This document shows positions 43,446 to 52,503 of a DNA stretch of 64,000 nt, piece after piece. Within the stretch, counting starts at the first letter, position 1; every line of letters begins with the position of its first letter. The stretch is taken from positions 1 to 64,000 of the forward strand of contig JARKPO010000007.1 of NCBI GenBank assembly GCA_029975215.1, given 5' to 3'. Origin of the DNA: Levilinea sp. Lineage in GTDB: Bacteria > Chloroflexota > Anaerolineae > Anaerolineales > Anaerolineaceae. The notes below the pieces were generated by a model that was not told where the DNA came from, did not search any database, and saw only the letters and a program-made list of their open reading frames with translations. The translations under genes were made by a program, and so were the position numbers.

Positions 43446-43485
43446 AAAAACGCCAGCCCGCGCTGTATTCTTTTGCGGGCTGGCG
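43446..43485 (-). terminator. Rho-independent terminator of tyrS
   Basis: A perfect 11-bp stem (CGCCAGCCCGC and its complement) with a 13-nt loop is followed on the minus strand by TTTTT. It also lies just after the convergent GNAT gene. Confidence 0.85.
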
Positions 43486-43507
43486 AATGGTTTCAGCAGG
43501 GATGCGC

Positions 43508-44788
43508 CTAAGACAGCACGCGCACCAGATGGTAGTTCTTTTTGCCCTTGCGCAGGACGATGAACTGTCCGGCCAACAGATCGTTGACCGTCACCATCTG
43601 CAGCGGGTCTTGGATGCGCACGTTGTTGATGGACAGACCGCCCTCGCTGATGCTGCGGCGGGCATCGCCCTTGGATTTAACCAGACTGGTTCCGACCAAC
43701 AGGTCCACTACGGCCAGCCCTTCGCCTTCCAACTGGCTTTTGGGCAGCTCGCTGGCGGGCACTTCGGCGAACACGTCGGCAATATCAGCGGCGTCCAGGC
43801 TGCTGATGTCACCGCCAAACAGGGCCTGAGTGGCCTGTTCAGCGCGCGCCAGGGCCGTGGGGCCGTGGACGGTGTCGGTCATCACCCGCGCCAGCGTACG
43901 CTGAGCTTCGCGCTGTTCGGGGCGCTGTGCAGTGGCCTCGGCCAGGGCTTCAATCTCATCCTTAGACAGAAAAGTGAAGTATTTCAGGTAGTTCACCACA
44001 TCCCGGTCGTCCGTATTCAACCAGAACTGGTAGAAACGATAGGGTGAGGTGCGCTCTGCCGAAAGCCACACACTGCCCGATTCGGTTTTGCCAAACTTGC
44101 TGCCGTCGGATTTGGTGATCAGCGGATACACCATGCCGTAAGCCTGCCCACCGCGCATGCGCCGGATCAGCTCCACGCCCGCAGTAATGTTGCCCCATTG
44201 GTCGCTCCCGCCGGTCTGCAGCACGCAGCCGGCGTGATCGTACAGATAGAGGAAATCGTAGGACTGCATCAACATGTAAGAGAATTCGGTGAAGGACAAA
44301 CCGTCCTCCCGTTCCAGGCGGCTGCGCACAGAATCTTTGGCCAGCATGTAGTTGACGGTGAAATGCTTTCCAACGTCGCGCAGGAACGAGACCAGATTGA
44401 GCGGGACAAGCCAATCGGCGTTGTTCCACAGGCGGGCGGGGTTCGATTTCACCTCGAAATCCAGGAAATGCGCCAACTGGCCCTTGATGGACTCCACATT
44501 GGCAGCCAACTGCTCCAGACTGAGCAGCTGACGTTCCTGCGCCTTCCCGCTGGGATCGCCGATCATGCCGGTTCCGCCCCCGGCCAGCGCGATGGGATGG
44601 TGCCCATAGCGCTGAAGGCGCGCCAGGGCGATCAACGGGACCATATGGCCGACGTGCAGACTGTCGCCGGTGGGGTCAAACCCGTTGTAGACCGTGACCT
44701 TCTGGCTGGCCAGCAGCTGCTGGACGCCTTCGACATGGTCATACACCATACCGCGCCACTTCAGATCTTCAAAAGCATTTGCAAACAT
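43508..44788 (-). CDS. tyrS: Tyrosyl-tRNA synthetase
   Basis: The 426-residue class I synthetase has the HIGH-type motif His45-Val-Gly-His48 in [15 protein letters not shown] and the tyrosine-recognition segment [16 protein letters not shown]. The KMSKS-type loop is KFGKTESG. An S4-like RNA-binding domain is at the C-terminus ([20 protein letters not shown]). GGAAGG precedes the ATG. No T-box leader is seen upstream; the 186-bp gap to the DegV gene shows only promoter-like sequence. Confidence 0.97.
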   Translation of the reverse strand: MFANAFEDLKWRGMVYDHVEGVQQLLASQKVTVYNGFDPTGDSLHVGHMVPLIALARLQRYGHHPIALAGGGTGMIGDPSGKAQERQLLSLEQLAANVESIKGQLAHFLDFEVKSNPARLWNNADWLVPLNLVSFLRDVGKHFTVNYMLAKDSVRSRLEREDGLSFTEFSYMLMQSYDFLYLYDHAGCVLQTGGSDQWGNITAGVELIRRMRGGQAYGMVYPLITKSDGSKFGKTESGSVWLSAERTSPYRFYQFWLNTDDRDVVNYLKYFTFLSKDEIEALAEATAQRPEQREAQRTLARVMTDTVHGPTALARAEQATQALFGGDISSLDAADIADVFAEVPASELPKSQLEGEGLAVVDLLVGTSLVKSKGDARRSISEGGLSINNVRIQDPLQMVTVNDLLAGQFIVLRKGKKNYHLVRVLS

Positions 44789-44974
44789 GTTTCCCTTCCT
44801 ACGATGGGCCGCCCGGGGCAGGGCTGACCGAGATATCAGTTGATTTTAACACGGTTTCCTGCGCCTGAAACCCGCTATCCGGCCAGGTTTTTGGCTGTCC
44901 ACTTCGCGCAGCGCAGTCAAAGGTCGTATAATGGTCTCATTAACACTAGGTCCGGCGAAACAGGAAGGGACGGT

Positions 44975-45847
44975 ATGCACGATTCTCGCGTAGCAATTAT
45001 CACCGACAGTACCTGCGATTTACCGCAGGAGATGATTGATCAGTACGGGATTTACATTCAACCGCTGCGGGTCATTTGGGGCGAAGAACAGTTGCGGGAC
45101 CGCATTGATATTCAACCCCAAGAGTTTTACGAGCGGCTGGCCCAGGGCTACCCCATCCCCACCTCCTCTCAGCCCAGCGTGCTGGAATTTGTGGAGCTGT
45201 ACCGGCGAGCGCAGGCCGAGGGCGCCGAAGAAATTGTGACCCTGACGCTCAGCTCCGGCATGAGCGGCACCAATCAAACCGCCCTGCAGGCCGCCCAGCA
45301 GGTTTCGCTGCCGGTGCACGTGATTGACACCAAAGGTCCCACCATGACCCTGGGGTGGCAGGTTCTGGCCGTGGCACGGGCGCGGCTGGCGGGGGTAAAC
45401 GTGCAGGGTATGCTGGCCGCCGCGGAAAAGGTGCGCCGTTCACTGGTGCAGTTTGTGTGCATGGACACGGTGGAATATCTGCGCAAGGGGGGGCGGATTG
45501 GCAAAGCCATTGGCCTGCTGGCCAATATGCTGGACATCAAGCCCATCATTCAGGTCAATCACGAAAGCGGCGTGGTGGAGCCGATTGCCGTGGCGCGCAC
45601 GCACCGCAAAGCCGTTGAAGTCTTTTACGAGAAGTTTTTCAGCCGGCTGAACACCTCGCTGCCCATGCGCATCGCCGTGCTGCACGGGGGTGTGGCGGAA
45701 GAGGCCCAGCAGTTGGCGGAGCGCATCAACGCCGATTTTCACCCCGTGGAGATCATCGTCAACACCACCGGCCCGGTGCTGGGCATTCACACCGGCCCGC
45801 GCGCCCTGGCCCTGGCGGGGTATTGCGAAGAGGCAGGCAGCGCTTAA
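44975..45847 (+). CDS. DegV family fatty-acid-binding protein
   Basis: The ATG at 44975 follows GGAAGGGACGGT; the ORF-track start lies upstream of a TATAAT box (44927-44932) that probably belongs to its promoter. The 290-residue protein starts VAIITDSTCDLPQEMIDQYG, the DegV signature. The phosphate/carboxylate-binding loop is TLSSGMSGTNQTALQAA. DegV proteins bind fatty acids and, as FakB, present them to a fatty-acid kinase (FakA). No fakA is in the window, so the kinase link is not shown here. Confidence 0.93.
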   Translation: MHDSRVAIITDSTCDLPQEMIDQYGIYIQPLRVIWGEEQLRDRIDIQPQEFYERLAQGYPIPTSSQPSVLEFVELYRRAQAEGAEEIVTLTLSSGMSGTNQTALQAAQQVSLPVHVIDTKGPTMTLGWQVLAVARARLAGVNVQGMLAAAEKVRRSLVQFVCMDTVEYLRKGGRIGKAIGLLANMLDIKPIIQVNHESGVVEPIAVARTHRKAVEVFYEKFFSRLNTSLPMRIAVLHGGVAEEAQQLAERINADFHPVEIIVNTTGPVLGIHTGPRALALAGYCEEAGSA

Positions 45848-45878
45848 AAAAATCAGCCCCCGAAGGGGTTGATTTTTA
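45848..45878 (+). terminator. Rho-independent terminator after the DegV gene
   Basis: AAAATCAGCCCC pairs with GGGGTTGATTTT across a short loop and runs into TTTTT. The stem begins 1 nt after the DegV stop codon. Confidence 0.85.
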
Positions 45879-46150
45879 TCGGTTAAATTAGCGAGCGCCG
45901 GGGACGCCGACCCCGGCGCTCTCTTAAGGAGGAGAAGAAGAGAAGTCGCCCTTGCAAATATATTACCAAGATCATCAGATTCCTGCATGACGCTTACCCT
46001 ACGCTTACCCTACGCCCCCCCAACAATTATGCAAACAGCCGCCTGATTCTGCCTGTTTTGCCGCCACCTGCGTCAAAATCTCCCTCCCGCAGCCGCGCGT
46101 GCACTGCGGGGGTCTCTGATATACTTACTTTTAGCACGGAGGGACGGCAT
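45879..46150. other. Gene-free region between degV and ogt with a strong hairpin and a short tandem repeat
   Basis: A perfect 11-bp stem (GAGCGCCGGGG, 45893-45903, with 45911-45921) follows the terminator and is itself followed by TCTTAAGGAGGAG. CGCTTACCCTA is repeated in tandem near 45990-46012. A TATACT box at 46120-46125 probably belongs to ogt. No convincing ORF is present. The hairpin could be a second terminator or part of a small RNA. Confidence 0.45.
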
Positions 46151-46693
46151 ATGAACATCGGGGATTCGGGGATTCCAGTTTGGTCGGGTGAATTGGCGGA
46201 AACGCCCATCGGCCCCATCTGTGTGACAGTCTCAGAAGTGGGACTGCGCCAGGTGGTTTTTGCACCCCTGCGCGGTTGGGCCGCACAGCCCGGAGAGCGG
46301 CCCCAGCCGCCTGAGACCGCTCCCGCCTGGTTGGGCGAGGCTCTGAGGCAGGTGGATGACTATTTGCATTGCCACTGCCGCCTGTTCGGCCTGCCCATCG
46401 ATTGGCGCGGTGTGGGCATATTTCAGCGCGAGGTGCTGGAGCTGACCCAGCGAATTGCCTTCGGTGAGGTGCGCACCTACGCAGATCTGGCCCACGATCT
46501 GGGGCGGCCCCGAGCGGCCCGCGCCGTGGGCGGAGCGTTGGCGCGCAACCCCATGCCCCTGGTGCTGCCTTGCCACCGCGTGGTGGGCAGCGACCGCCGC
46601 CTGCACGGTTTTGGCGCGCCCGGCGGCACCGCCACCAAAGCCTGGCTGCTGCAAATGGAAGGCGTGCCCCTGGACGGCCAACGCGTTCGCTGA
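46151..46693 (+). CDS. ogt: Methylated-DNA--[protein]-cysteine S-methyltransferase
   Basis: The start at 46151 is preceded by GGAGGGAC. The 180-residue protein has the alkyltransferase pattern: QREVLELTQRIAFGEVRTYA, the DNA-binding Arg finger region GRPRAARAVGGALARNP, and the active-site motif LPCHRVVGSDRRLHGFG. It repairs O6-alkylguanine by transferring the alkyl group to its own cysteine. Unlike the Ada protein at 5.1 kb it has no regulatory domains, so it probably gives basal protection. Confidence 0.93.
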   Translation: MNIGDSGIPVWSGELAETPIGPICVTVSEVGLRQVVFAPLRGWAAQPGERPQPPETAPAWLGEALRQVDDYLHCHCRLFGLPIDWRGVGIFQREVLELTQRIAFGEVRTYADLAHDLGRPRAARAVGGALARNPMPLVLPCHRVVGSDRRLHGFGAPGGTATKAWLLQMEGVPLDGQRVR

Positions 46694-46783
46694 CCTTCGT
46701 CCTTTGGGATCATTTCTTATTGGCGGCGCGGGGCTGTCGGCGGCCCTGCGCATACTGGTTGGCAGCTTGAATCTGGAGGTAGG

Positions 46784-47701
46784 ATGAGCCAAAAGTCGTC
46801 GTTTCGTTCTGGTTTTGTCACCCTGGTGGGCCGTCCCAATGTGGGCAAATCCACTTTGCTGAACGCGCTGCTGAAGCAAAAAGTGGCCGCGGTGTCGCCC
46901 CGTCCGCAGACCACGCGCCGCCGCCAACTGGGCATTTTAACCCTGCCCCAGGCTCAACTGGTGCTGATGGACACCCCCGGCATGCATTCCCCCCGCCACA
47001 AGCTGGGTGAATTTATGAACGCCGAAGCCGCCGACACCCTGGGCGATGCGGATGCGATTGTGTGGCTGGTGGATGCCAGCCAGCCGCCCACGCCCGAAGA
47101 TGAGGCCATCGCCGCTCGTATCGCCGCACTCAGCCAGCCCCCGCCGGTCTTCCTGACCCTGAATAAGGTAGACACCTGTTCCGCGGCGGATGTGGACCTG
47201 CGCCGGGAACAGTTTGCCGCTCTGCTGCCGGGGGCGCATCTCTTCTCGATCTCAGCGGCCCACGGACAGGGGCGAGACGCCTTGCTGCAAGCCCTGGTGG
47301 AGACTTTGCCCGAAGGCCCGCCCTATTACGATGCGGATCAGATCACCGATCTGTACGAACGCGACATCGCCGCCGACCTGGTGCGCGAGGCAGCCCTGGT
47401 ACTGCTGCGCGAGGAAGTCCCCCACGGCATCGCTGTGCGCATTGATGAATACACCGAACGCAGCGAAAACAACGCTTATATCGCCGCCACCCTCTTTGTG
47501 GAGCGCGACTCGCACAAAGGCATCGTCATTGGCAAAGGCGGCGAAATGCTCAAGCAAATTGGCTCGCTGGCCCGCCAGAAAATCGAAGAGATGTCGGACC
47601 GCAAGATTTTCTTGGAGCTGCGCGTCAAGGTAGATAAAAACTGGCGGGATAACCCCGACGCACTGCGCGGGTTTGGCTATTCGATCGAAAAAGATTCCTG
47701 A
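46784..47701 (+). CDS. era: GTPase Era
   Basis: The 305-residue protein shows the G motifs: GRPNVGKST (G1), the switch region PQTTRRR, MDTPGMHSP (G3), LNKVD (G4) and SAAHGQG (G5). The C-terminal KH domain includes the RNA-binding loop IVIGKGGEMLKQIG. Era helps mature 16S rRNA and the 30S subunit. GGAGG precedes the ATG. Confidence 0.97.
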   Translation: MSQKSSFRSGFVTLVGRPNVGKSTLLNALLKQKVAAVSPRPQTTRRRQLGILTLPQAQLVLMDTPGMHSPRHKLGEFMNAEAADTLGDADAIVWLVDASQPPTPEDEAIAARIAALSQPPPVFLTLNKVDTCSAADVDLRREQFAALLPGAHLFSISAAHGQGRDALLQALVETLPEGPPYYDADQITDLYERDIAADLVREAALVLLREEVPHGIAVRIDEYTERSENNAYIAATLFVERDSHKGIVIGKGGEMLKQIGSLARQKIEEMSDRKIFLELRVKVDKNWRDNPDALRGFGYSIEKDS

Positions 47702-47733
47702 TCAACCCCGATTCATCTACGAAAGCAGGGACT

Positions 47734-48399
47734 ATGCTCAATTTTTGGTTTTGGCTGGCATTGATTACGGCGGCAGCAGATTGGGTGGTGGTGGCGCGCG
47801 GCGGGGGGCGGCTGCGCTGGCTGACCAAACCCGGTGCGCTGCTGCTGATGATTGTGTGGTTCACCACTGTGGGCGCCTGGCGCGGCCCGCTGCTGTGGTT
47901 TGGGTTAGCGCTGGTGTTTTCTATGCTGGGGGATATTCTGCTGCTGCCGCCGCGTTTGTTTTTAGGCGGGCTGCTGGCTTTCTTAACCGCGCACGCCTTT
48001 TATGTGGTGGGCTTCAACACCTCGCCGCTGGCTTTCCGTTGGACGGCCTTGTTTTTGCTGCTGCCTGTACTGCTGCCCATGGGCCTGTTTAATCAGCGCC
48101 TGCTGAACAAGATGCGCCGCGGGCCTGAAACCCGCCTAACCATCATCCTGGTGATGGTTTACAGTCTGGTGATCGGCCTGATGCTGGTCTCAGCGCTGCT
48201 TACCCCCTTCCGCCCGGCCTGGCCGGTAGGCCCAGCCTGGATGGCGGTGGCCGGGGCAATGTTGTTTGTGCTCTCCGATTCCACCCTGGCGGCGGCGCGC
48301 TTCATCCGCCCGCTGCGCTACAGTGAGCTGGCGGTGATCGTCACCTATCACGTCGGGCAGTTCCTGCTGGCGGGGGCGGCCCTGTGGATGTTTGCCTGA
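47734..48399 (+). CDS. YhhN/TMEM86-type membrane protein (lysoplasmalogenase-like)
   Basis: The 221-residue protein has about seven to eight hydrophobic helices. The family motifs are FSMLGDILLLPP (with the Asp proposed to be catalytic) and MLFVLSDSTLAAARF with a second acidic pair. A final YHVGQFLLAGA helix is also typical. Characterised members hydrolyse the vinyl-ether bond of lysoplasmalogens. Plasmalogens occur in anaerobic bacteria, so the activity is plausible but unproven here. It lies 32 nt after era. Confidence 0.82.
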   Translation: MLNFWFWLALITAAADWVVVARGGGRLRWLTKPGALLLMIVWFTTVGAWRGPLLWFGLALVFSMLGDILLLPPRLFLGGLLAFLTAHAFYVVGFNTSPLAFRWTALFLLLPVLLPMGLFNQRLLNKMRRGPETRLTIILVMVYSLVIGLMLVSALLTPFRPAWPVGPAWMAVAGAMLFVLSDSTLAAARFIRPLRYSELAVIVTYHVGQFLLAGAALWMFA

Positions 48400-48429
48400 G
48401 GCCCAGCCGAACTTTCTCTGTCTAATCCA

Positions 48430-48485
48430 TTGACTCGGCGCAGATCGTCTGGTATATTGGACTAAAGTCCAACATATCAGACGAT
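48430..48485 (+). promoter_or_regulatory. Promoter overlapped by a 42-bp imperfect palindrome
   Basis: TTGACT (48430-48435) and TATATT (48453-48458) are 17 bp apart. A dyad of two 20-bp arms with 18 matches and a 2-bp centre spans 48444-48485. It covers the spacer end, the -10 box and the expected start of transcription near 48465. The first gene downstream encodes an HTH protein, so autoregulation is the simple reading. Confidence 0.8.
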
Positions 48486-48494
48486 AGGTGCTGC

Positions 48495-49649
48495 ATGTCC
48501 GATTCTTTACCCCTTGGCGCTGCGGTTGAACGCACCATGCGCCTGGTGGAGCTTTTGCTGTCTGCTCCCGACGGCCTTACCCCCCAGGAACTGCTTTTAC
48601 AGCTAGATATTTCGCGCAGCACCCTCTTTTTGCTCCTGCGCAGCATGAAGGCTTTGGGATATGTGGAGCAGGCCGAGAAGCGCGGCCGCTACTATCCCGG
48701 CCCGCGCCTGCAAACCTGGCAGCAGCCCAGCCCGCCCCTCTCACGCGATCTGCTCACCGCCTTTTACCAGGAGGGTGCGCGCCTCAACAACCCCGAGACC
48801 CTGGCGCTGACGGTGCGTGCCGAAGCGGGCGTGCTGGTGGTGGGGCAGGTGGAAGGCAGCCAGCAGGTGCGCAGCGTGCTTCAGCCCGGCCAGGTGTACA
48901 CCAACCTGCGTGCCGCGGCTGAAGTGTTGGCAGAATTCCCCAGCGCCGAGGTGCGGACCTACGGCTATCACTTTTATGAAAATGAAGACAGCCTGGAACT
49001 GGCCCTGCCGGTGTGTCCCGACGGCGCCACCCCCCAGGCTGCCCTGCTGCTCAGCGCGCCGCGCTTCCGCTGGCGTTCGGAAATTTTCCTGGAACGCCAT
49101 CTGCCCGAACAGCGCGCCCTGGCCGCCCGGCTTTCTCACCAAATGGGCGCGACCGCCTACACCCCCTTTCACTATCACCCCGCCGCCCAACTTCAGCCTT
49201 CCGGTCCGCTTTCACCCGAAGAGATTTCCAACTTCCTGCAAGGTCCCTGGACGGCGCGCCTGGCCTGTGTGCGTCCCGACGGCCGCCCCCATGTCATCCC
49301 CGTCTGGCAGGAATGGGACGGCAGCGCTTTTTGCGTGGTGGCCTGGCAGGGTTCGCAGTGGGCCGATTACGTCGCCCAGGATCCCAACGTCTCGCTGACG
49401 GTGGACGAGCCCTGGCCCCCGCTGCGGCGGGTGGTGGTGCGCGGGGTCGCCGAGCCGCTGGCCGCGGGCGACCCAGAGGCCCTGCACAAACTGGTGCGCT
49501 CGCTGGCCAGCCGCTATTTGGGTCAGCTGACCCCCGGCTTGCTGGAGCAGGTGCAGGGGGCTTTTCGCATTCAGCCACAGGCGGTACGCGGCTGGATGGG
49601 CGTGCCGGGGACACCCGCGCGAGGGTCAGCACATGCATCTGGAAATTGA
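48495..49649 (+). CDS. HTH regulator (IclR-like) fused to a PPOX-class flavin-binding split-barrel domain
   Basis: Residues 1-75 are an IclR-type winged helix (AAVERTMRLVELLLSAPDGL, then LDISRSTLFLLLRSMKALGY with wing AEKRGRYYPGPRLQTW). A middle region of about 150 residues is like a degenerate IclR effector domain. Residues about 235-375 are a pyridoxamine-phosphate-oxidase-like split barrel (FLQGPWTARLACVRPDGRPH, VIPVWQEWDG, WPPLRRVVVRGVAEPLA). Such barrels bind FMN, F420 or PLP. The gene is first in an operon with an NMT1/THI5-type ABC importer and overlaps the ATPase gene by 17 nt. The fusion suggests a vitamin- or cofactor-sensing regulator; the ligand is inferred. Confidence 0.8.
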   Translation: MSDSLPLGAAVERTMRLVELLLSAPDGLTPQELLLQLDISRSTLFLLLRSMKALGYVEQAEKRGRYYPGPRLQTWQQPSPPLSRDLLTAFYQEGARLNNPETLALTVRAEAGVLVVGQVEGSQQVRSVLQPGQVYTNLRAAAEVLAEFPSAEVRTYGYHFYENEDSLELALPVCPDGATPQAALLLSAPRFRWRSEIFLERHLPEQRALAARLSHQMGATAYTPFHYHPAAQLQPSGPLSPEEISNFLQGPWTARLACVRPDGRPHVIPVWQEWDGSAFCVVAWQGSQWADYVAQDPNVSLTVDEPWPPLRRVVVRGVAEPLAAGDPEALHKLVRSLASRYLGQLTPGLLEQVQGAFRIQPQAVRGWMGVPGTPARGSAHASGN

Positions 49650-50397
49650 TCACCTCTCCCACACCTTTGCGGGCCGCCCGCCGCGCGCAGCCCTGGCAGA
49701 CCTGAGCTTCGCGGTGCCCTCCGGCCAGTTCACCGCCGTCATCGGCCCCAGCGGCTGCGGCAAGTCTACGCTGCTGCGCCTGGCGGCAGGGCTGCTGCCG
49801 GTGCAGGAGGGAAGTTTGCGGCTGGGCGGGCAGACCCCGTCTCAGGCGGGCGCCCAGCGGAGCGTGGCCTGGATGGCGCAAAGCCCGGCCCTGCTGCCCT
49901 GGCGCACGGTGCGCGATAACGTTTTGCTGGCCTTGCGCTTTTTGCCCGCAGGCCATGCTGCCCGCCTTTCGGTGGACGAGGCACTGGCGCGCGTGGGGCT
50001 GTTGGATTCGGCCAACGCGTACCCTTTCATGCTCTCCGGCGGGATGCAGCAGCGCCTGGCCCTGGCGCGCACTTTGATGCTGGACGCCGGACTGTGGCTG
50101 ATGGACGAACCCTTCGCCGCCCTGGATGAGCTGACCCGCGAGCGCCTCACCCACGAATTGCTGAACTTGTGGCAGGCCCAGCGCCCCACCGTGCTGTGGG
50201 TTACCCACCACATTCAAGAAGCCCTGCGTCTGGCCGATCGGGTGGTGGTGCTTTCCCCGCGTCCGGCCCGCCTGATCCTGGACCTGCCGGTGGAGCTGCC
50301 GCGCCCGCGCCCCGAAAGCTCGCCCGCGTTTCAGGCGCTGTTGGGCCGTCTGCGCGCCGCCCTGGGCCTGGCCGCCGCGGCCGCGGAGGGCGCATGA
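49633..50397 (+). CDS. ABC importer ATP-binding protein (nitrate/taurine/vitamin-precursor type)
   Basis: The 254-residue ATPase has Walker A GPSGCGKST, a Q-loop in VAWMAQSPALLPW, signature LSGGMQQRLALAR, Walker B LWLMDEPFAALDE and H-loop LWVTHHIQEALRLAD. The sequence most resembles SsuB/TauB/ThiZ-type ATPases. It overlaps the regulator gene upstream by 17 nt and the permease gene by 4 nt (ATGA), so the operon is translationally coupled. Confidence 0.93.
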   Translation: MHLEIDHLSHTFAGRPPRAALADLSFAVPSGQFTAVIGPSGCGKSTLLRLAAGLLPVQEGSLRLGGQTPSQAGAQRSVAWMAQSPALLPWRTVRDNVLLALRFLPAGHAARLSVDEALARVGLLDSANAYPFMLSGGMQQRLALARTLMLDAGLWLMDEPFAALDELTRERLTHELLNLWQAQRPTVLWVTHHIQEALRLADRVVVLSPRPARLILDLPVELPRPRPESSPAFQALLGRLRAALGLAAAAAEGA

Positions 50398-51167
50398 AGC
50401 CCCGCGCCGTCTGGAACCCCCGCGATCTGCTCACTGCAGGGCTGATTGTGTTCACCTTCTTTCTGCTGTGGGAATTGAGCGTGCGCCTGCTCGACATGCC
50501 GGTGTACCTGCTGCCGTCCCCCAGCCTGGTGACCCTTACCCTGTTTCAAAACACGGGCCTGTATGCCCAGGCCACCGCGTTGACATTGGGAGAGGCTCTG
50601 GTGGGGCTGGTACTGGGGCTGTCGGCCGGTTTTTTGCTGGCCAGCATACTGGTTTTGCGCCCAGGGCTGGAAGGCGGCGTGATGACCCTGGCGATCCTGG
50701 TCAAATCCACCCCAATGGTGGCAATTGCCCCCCTGCTGACCCTGTGGATGGGCTTTGGGGTGCTGCCCAAAATCGTCATCACCGCCCTGATGACCTTTTT
50801 TCCCGTGCTGGTCAACATCCTCACCGGCCTGCAGCGCACCGACCCAGCCCTACTGGACCTGTTCCGCGCCTGGCACGCCAGCCGCTGGGAAACCTTTCTC
50901 TTTTTGCGCCTGCCCTCTTCCCTGCCTTACCTGTTCGCCGCGCTGAAGATCAGCGCGCCCCTGGCTCTCATCGGCGCGGTGGTGGCCGAATGGACGGGCG
51001 CCTCCGGCGGGCTGGGGCGCACCATGTGGCTGGCCTACACCAATCTCAACCTGCCTTATCTGTTTGCCGCCATCTTCATCCTGGCTGCAGTCGGCATGTT
51101 TCTGTATCAGTTTTTGGCCTGGCTGGAGGCCCGTGCGGTCTTCTGGCAGGTGCCCCCGCAAGACTAA
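50394..51167 (+). CDS. ABC importer permease (SsuC/ThiX/RibX-like)
   Basis: The start at 50394 overlaps the ATPase stop; the ORF-track start lies inside that gene. The 257-residue protein has about six membrane helices and the permease EAA-like loop FRAWHASRWETFLFLRLPSS. It belongs to the BPD_transp_1 group that serves NMT1/THI5-like binding proteins. It would form the channel with the ATPase upstream. Confidence 0.9.
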   Translation: MKPRAVWNPRDLLTAGLIVFTFFLLWELSVRLLDMPVYLLPSPSLVTLTLFQNTGLYAQATALTLGEALVGLVLGLSAGFLLASILVLRPGLEGGVMTLAILVKSTPMVAIAPLLTLWMGFGVLPKIVITALMTFFPVLVNILTGLQRTDPALLDLFRAWHASRWETFLFLRLPSSLPYLFAALKISAPLALIGAVVAEWTGASGGLGRTMWLAYTNLNLPYLFAAIFILAAVGMFLYQFLAWLEARAVFWQVPPQD

Positions 51168-51196
51168 CTCTTATCCAATGAATAGGGAAAACGAAG

Positions 51197-52192
51197 ATGA
51201 AAACGAAGATGTTATTTCGCTGGTTCTTGGGGATGGGGATGCTGGTATCGCTTTTGGGCTGCCGTCCGGCGCAGCCCGCCGCGCCCGATCAGCTGACCTT
51301 TATGGCTGGCTACAAACCGCAGGCCAACCTGCCCTTTGTGGGCGTGTATGTGGCCCAGGAGAAAGGTTTTTTTGCTGAAGAAAACCTCCAGGTCGACATT
51401 CAGCATTCTGCGGGGCAGGGGCAGCATTTACAGTTGGTGGCGGCGGGCGAAGTGCAGGTGACCACCCAGGACGCGGGTATTTTATTGCAGCGCCGTTCTA
51501 CCCCCGGGTTGCCGCTGGTCTCCATCGCCCTCATCGGCCAGCGCGGCCAGCAAGCCTTTGCAGCCCTGCAGTCCACCGGGCTGAAGACCCCTCAGGATTG
51601 GGCCGGTCATACCGTGGGGTACAAAGGCTCCCCTCCGCCGGAATTATTCGCGCTGATGGCGGCCAACAACTTGAGCCAGGACGACGTGCAGTTGGTGAAC
51701 GTTGGCTTTGACCCGCGCATCTTATCGGAAGGCAAAGTGGACGTCTACCCCGTGTTTAAGTCCAACGAACCCGATATGCTGCGTTCCTGGGGTTACGAGC
51801 TGACCCTGTGGGACCCCGCTGATTACGGCGTGCCCAGCCTGGGGCTGACCTACGTCACCAGTCAGGAAACCCTGGACACCCAGCCGGAGAAGTTGGCGCG
51901 TTTTCTGCGCGCCGCCCTGAAAGGCATAGACTACGCCAGCCAGAACCTGGATGAGGCTGTGAATATTGTGATGAAATACGCCGGAGAACAGGCTGATCCG
52001 AAGCACCAGCGCTTTATGCTGGAAACCGAGCTGGCCGACTACCGCAGCCCCGTCACCGAGGCGCACGGTGCCGGTTGGCAGACTGAAGAGCAGTGGTCAG
52101 CCCTGGCAGAAATGCTGCTGAAATATGAACTGGTGAAAGAAGTCAACGTGGCAGGTGCGTTCACCAACGAACTGCTGCCCCAAAGCAAGTAA
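51197..52192 (+). CDS. ABC importer substrate-binding lipoprotein, NMT1/THI5-like
   Basis: The 331-residue protein has a lipoprotein signal with lipobox VSLLGC (Cys22). The NMT1/THI5-like binding fold follows: LTFMAGYKPQANLPFVGVYV, AQEKGFFAEENLQVDIQHSA, then GHTVGYKGSPPPELFALMAA and VDVYPVFKSNEPDML. Family members bind thiamine precursors (ThiY), riboflavin (RibY) or sulfonates. RibXY systems have been described in Chloroflexi, and the flavin-type PPOX domain in the operon regulator makes riboflavin or a thiamine/PLP precursor plausible. No riboswitch was recognised before the operon. Confidence 0.88.
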   Translation: MKTKMLFRWFLGMGMLVSLLGCRPAQPAAPDQLTFMAGYKPQANLPFVGVYVAQEKGFFAEENLQVDIQHSAGQGQHLQLVAAGEVQVTTQDAGILLQRRSTPGLPLVSIALIGQRGQQAFAALQSTGLKTPQDWAGHTVGYKGSPPPELFALMAANNLSQDDVQLVNVGFDPRILSEGKVDVYPVFKSNEPDMLRSWGYELTLWDPADYGVPSLGLTYVTSQETLDTQPEKLARFLRAALKGIDYASQNLDEAVNIVMKYAGEQADPKHQRFMLETELADYRSPVTEAHGAGWQTEEQWSALAEMLLKYELVKEVNVAGAFTNELLPQSK

Positions 52193-52194
52193 TC

Positions 52195-52503
52195 CTAAGG
52201 CAGCCAGCGGCCGATATCCGCCCAGGCATACTCCAGGTGAGCCGCAAGGTTCTTACCGGCCTTGCGTTTCACCTGGCGGTGGGCAAATTCCATCAGCTCC
52301 AGTCCGCCGATCTCATCCAGGCGGCGGCCGATCTGGCGCGCGCCCTCATGGCGGCACTGAGCGTTAAATGGGCGGCCGGGACGTTCGGAGAGGTAATCTT
52401 CCTTTTGACCGATGGTGATCAACTCGCTGATCAGGCGGTTGACCTCTTCGCGTTTCGCGGGAGGGCAGGGGGCTAAATTGAAAAAATCGCTAAAGAAACT
52501 CAT
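52195..52503 (-). CDS. Small conserved-looking protein of unknown function
   Basis: The start at 52503 (MSFFSDFFNLAPCPP) has GGAGGAG 8 nt upstream. The 102-residue protein has LISELITIGQKEDYLSERPG, RRLDEIGGLELMEFAHRQVK and a C-terminal AHLEYAWADIGRWLP. The pattern is mostly helical and soluble, without membrane segments. I do not recognise a named family. It ends 2 nt from the convergent binding-protein gene. Confidence 0.65.
   Translation of the reverse strand: MSFFSDFFNLAPCPPAKREEVNRLISELITIGQKEDYLSERPGRPFNAQCRHEGARQIGRRLDEIGGLELMEFAHRQVKRKAGKNLAAHLEYAWADIGRWLP

Noticed and set aside
44789-44974. Possible T-box leader for tyrS
   Set aside because: The leader on the minus strand is short and shows no T-box sequence or antiterminator pair.
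48430-48494. Long dyad considered as an FMN or TPP riboswitch or a terminator
   Set aside because: The dyad spans the -10 box and the transcription start, so much of it would not be transcribed. No RFN or THI-box motifs were seen.
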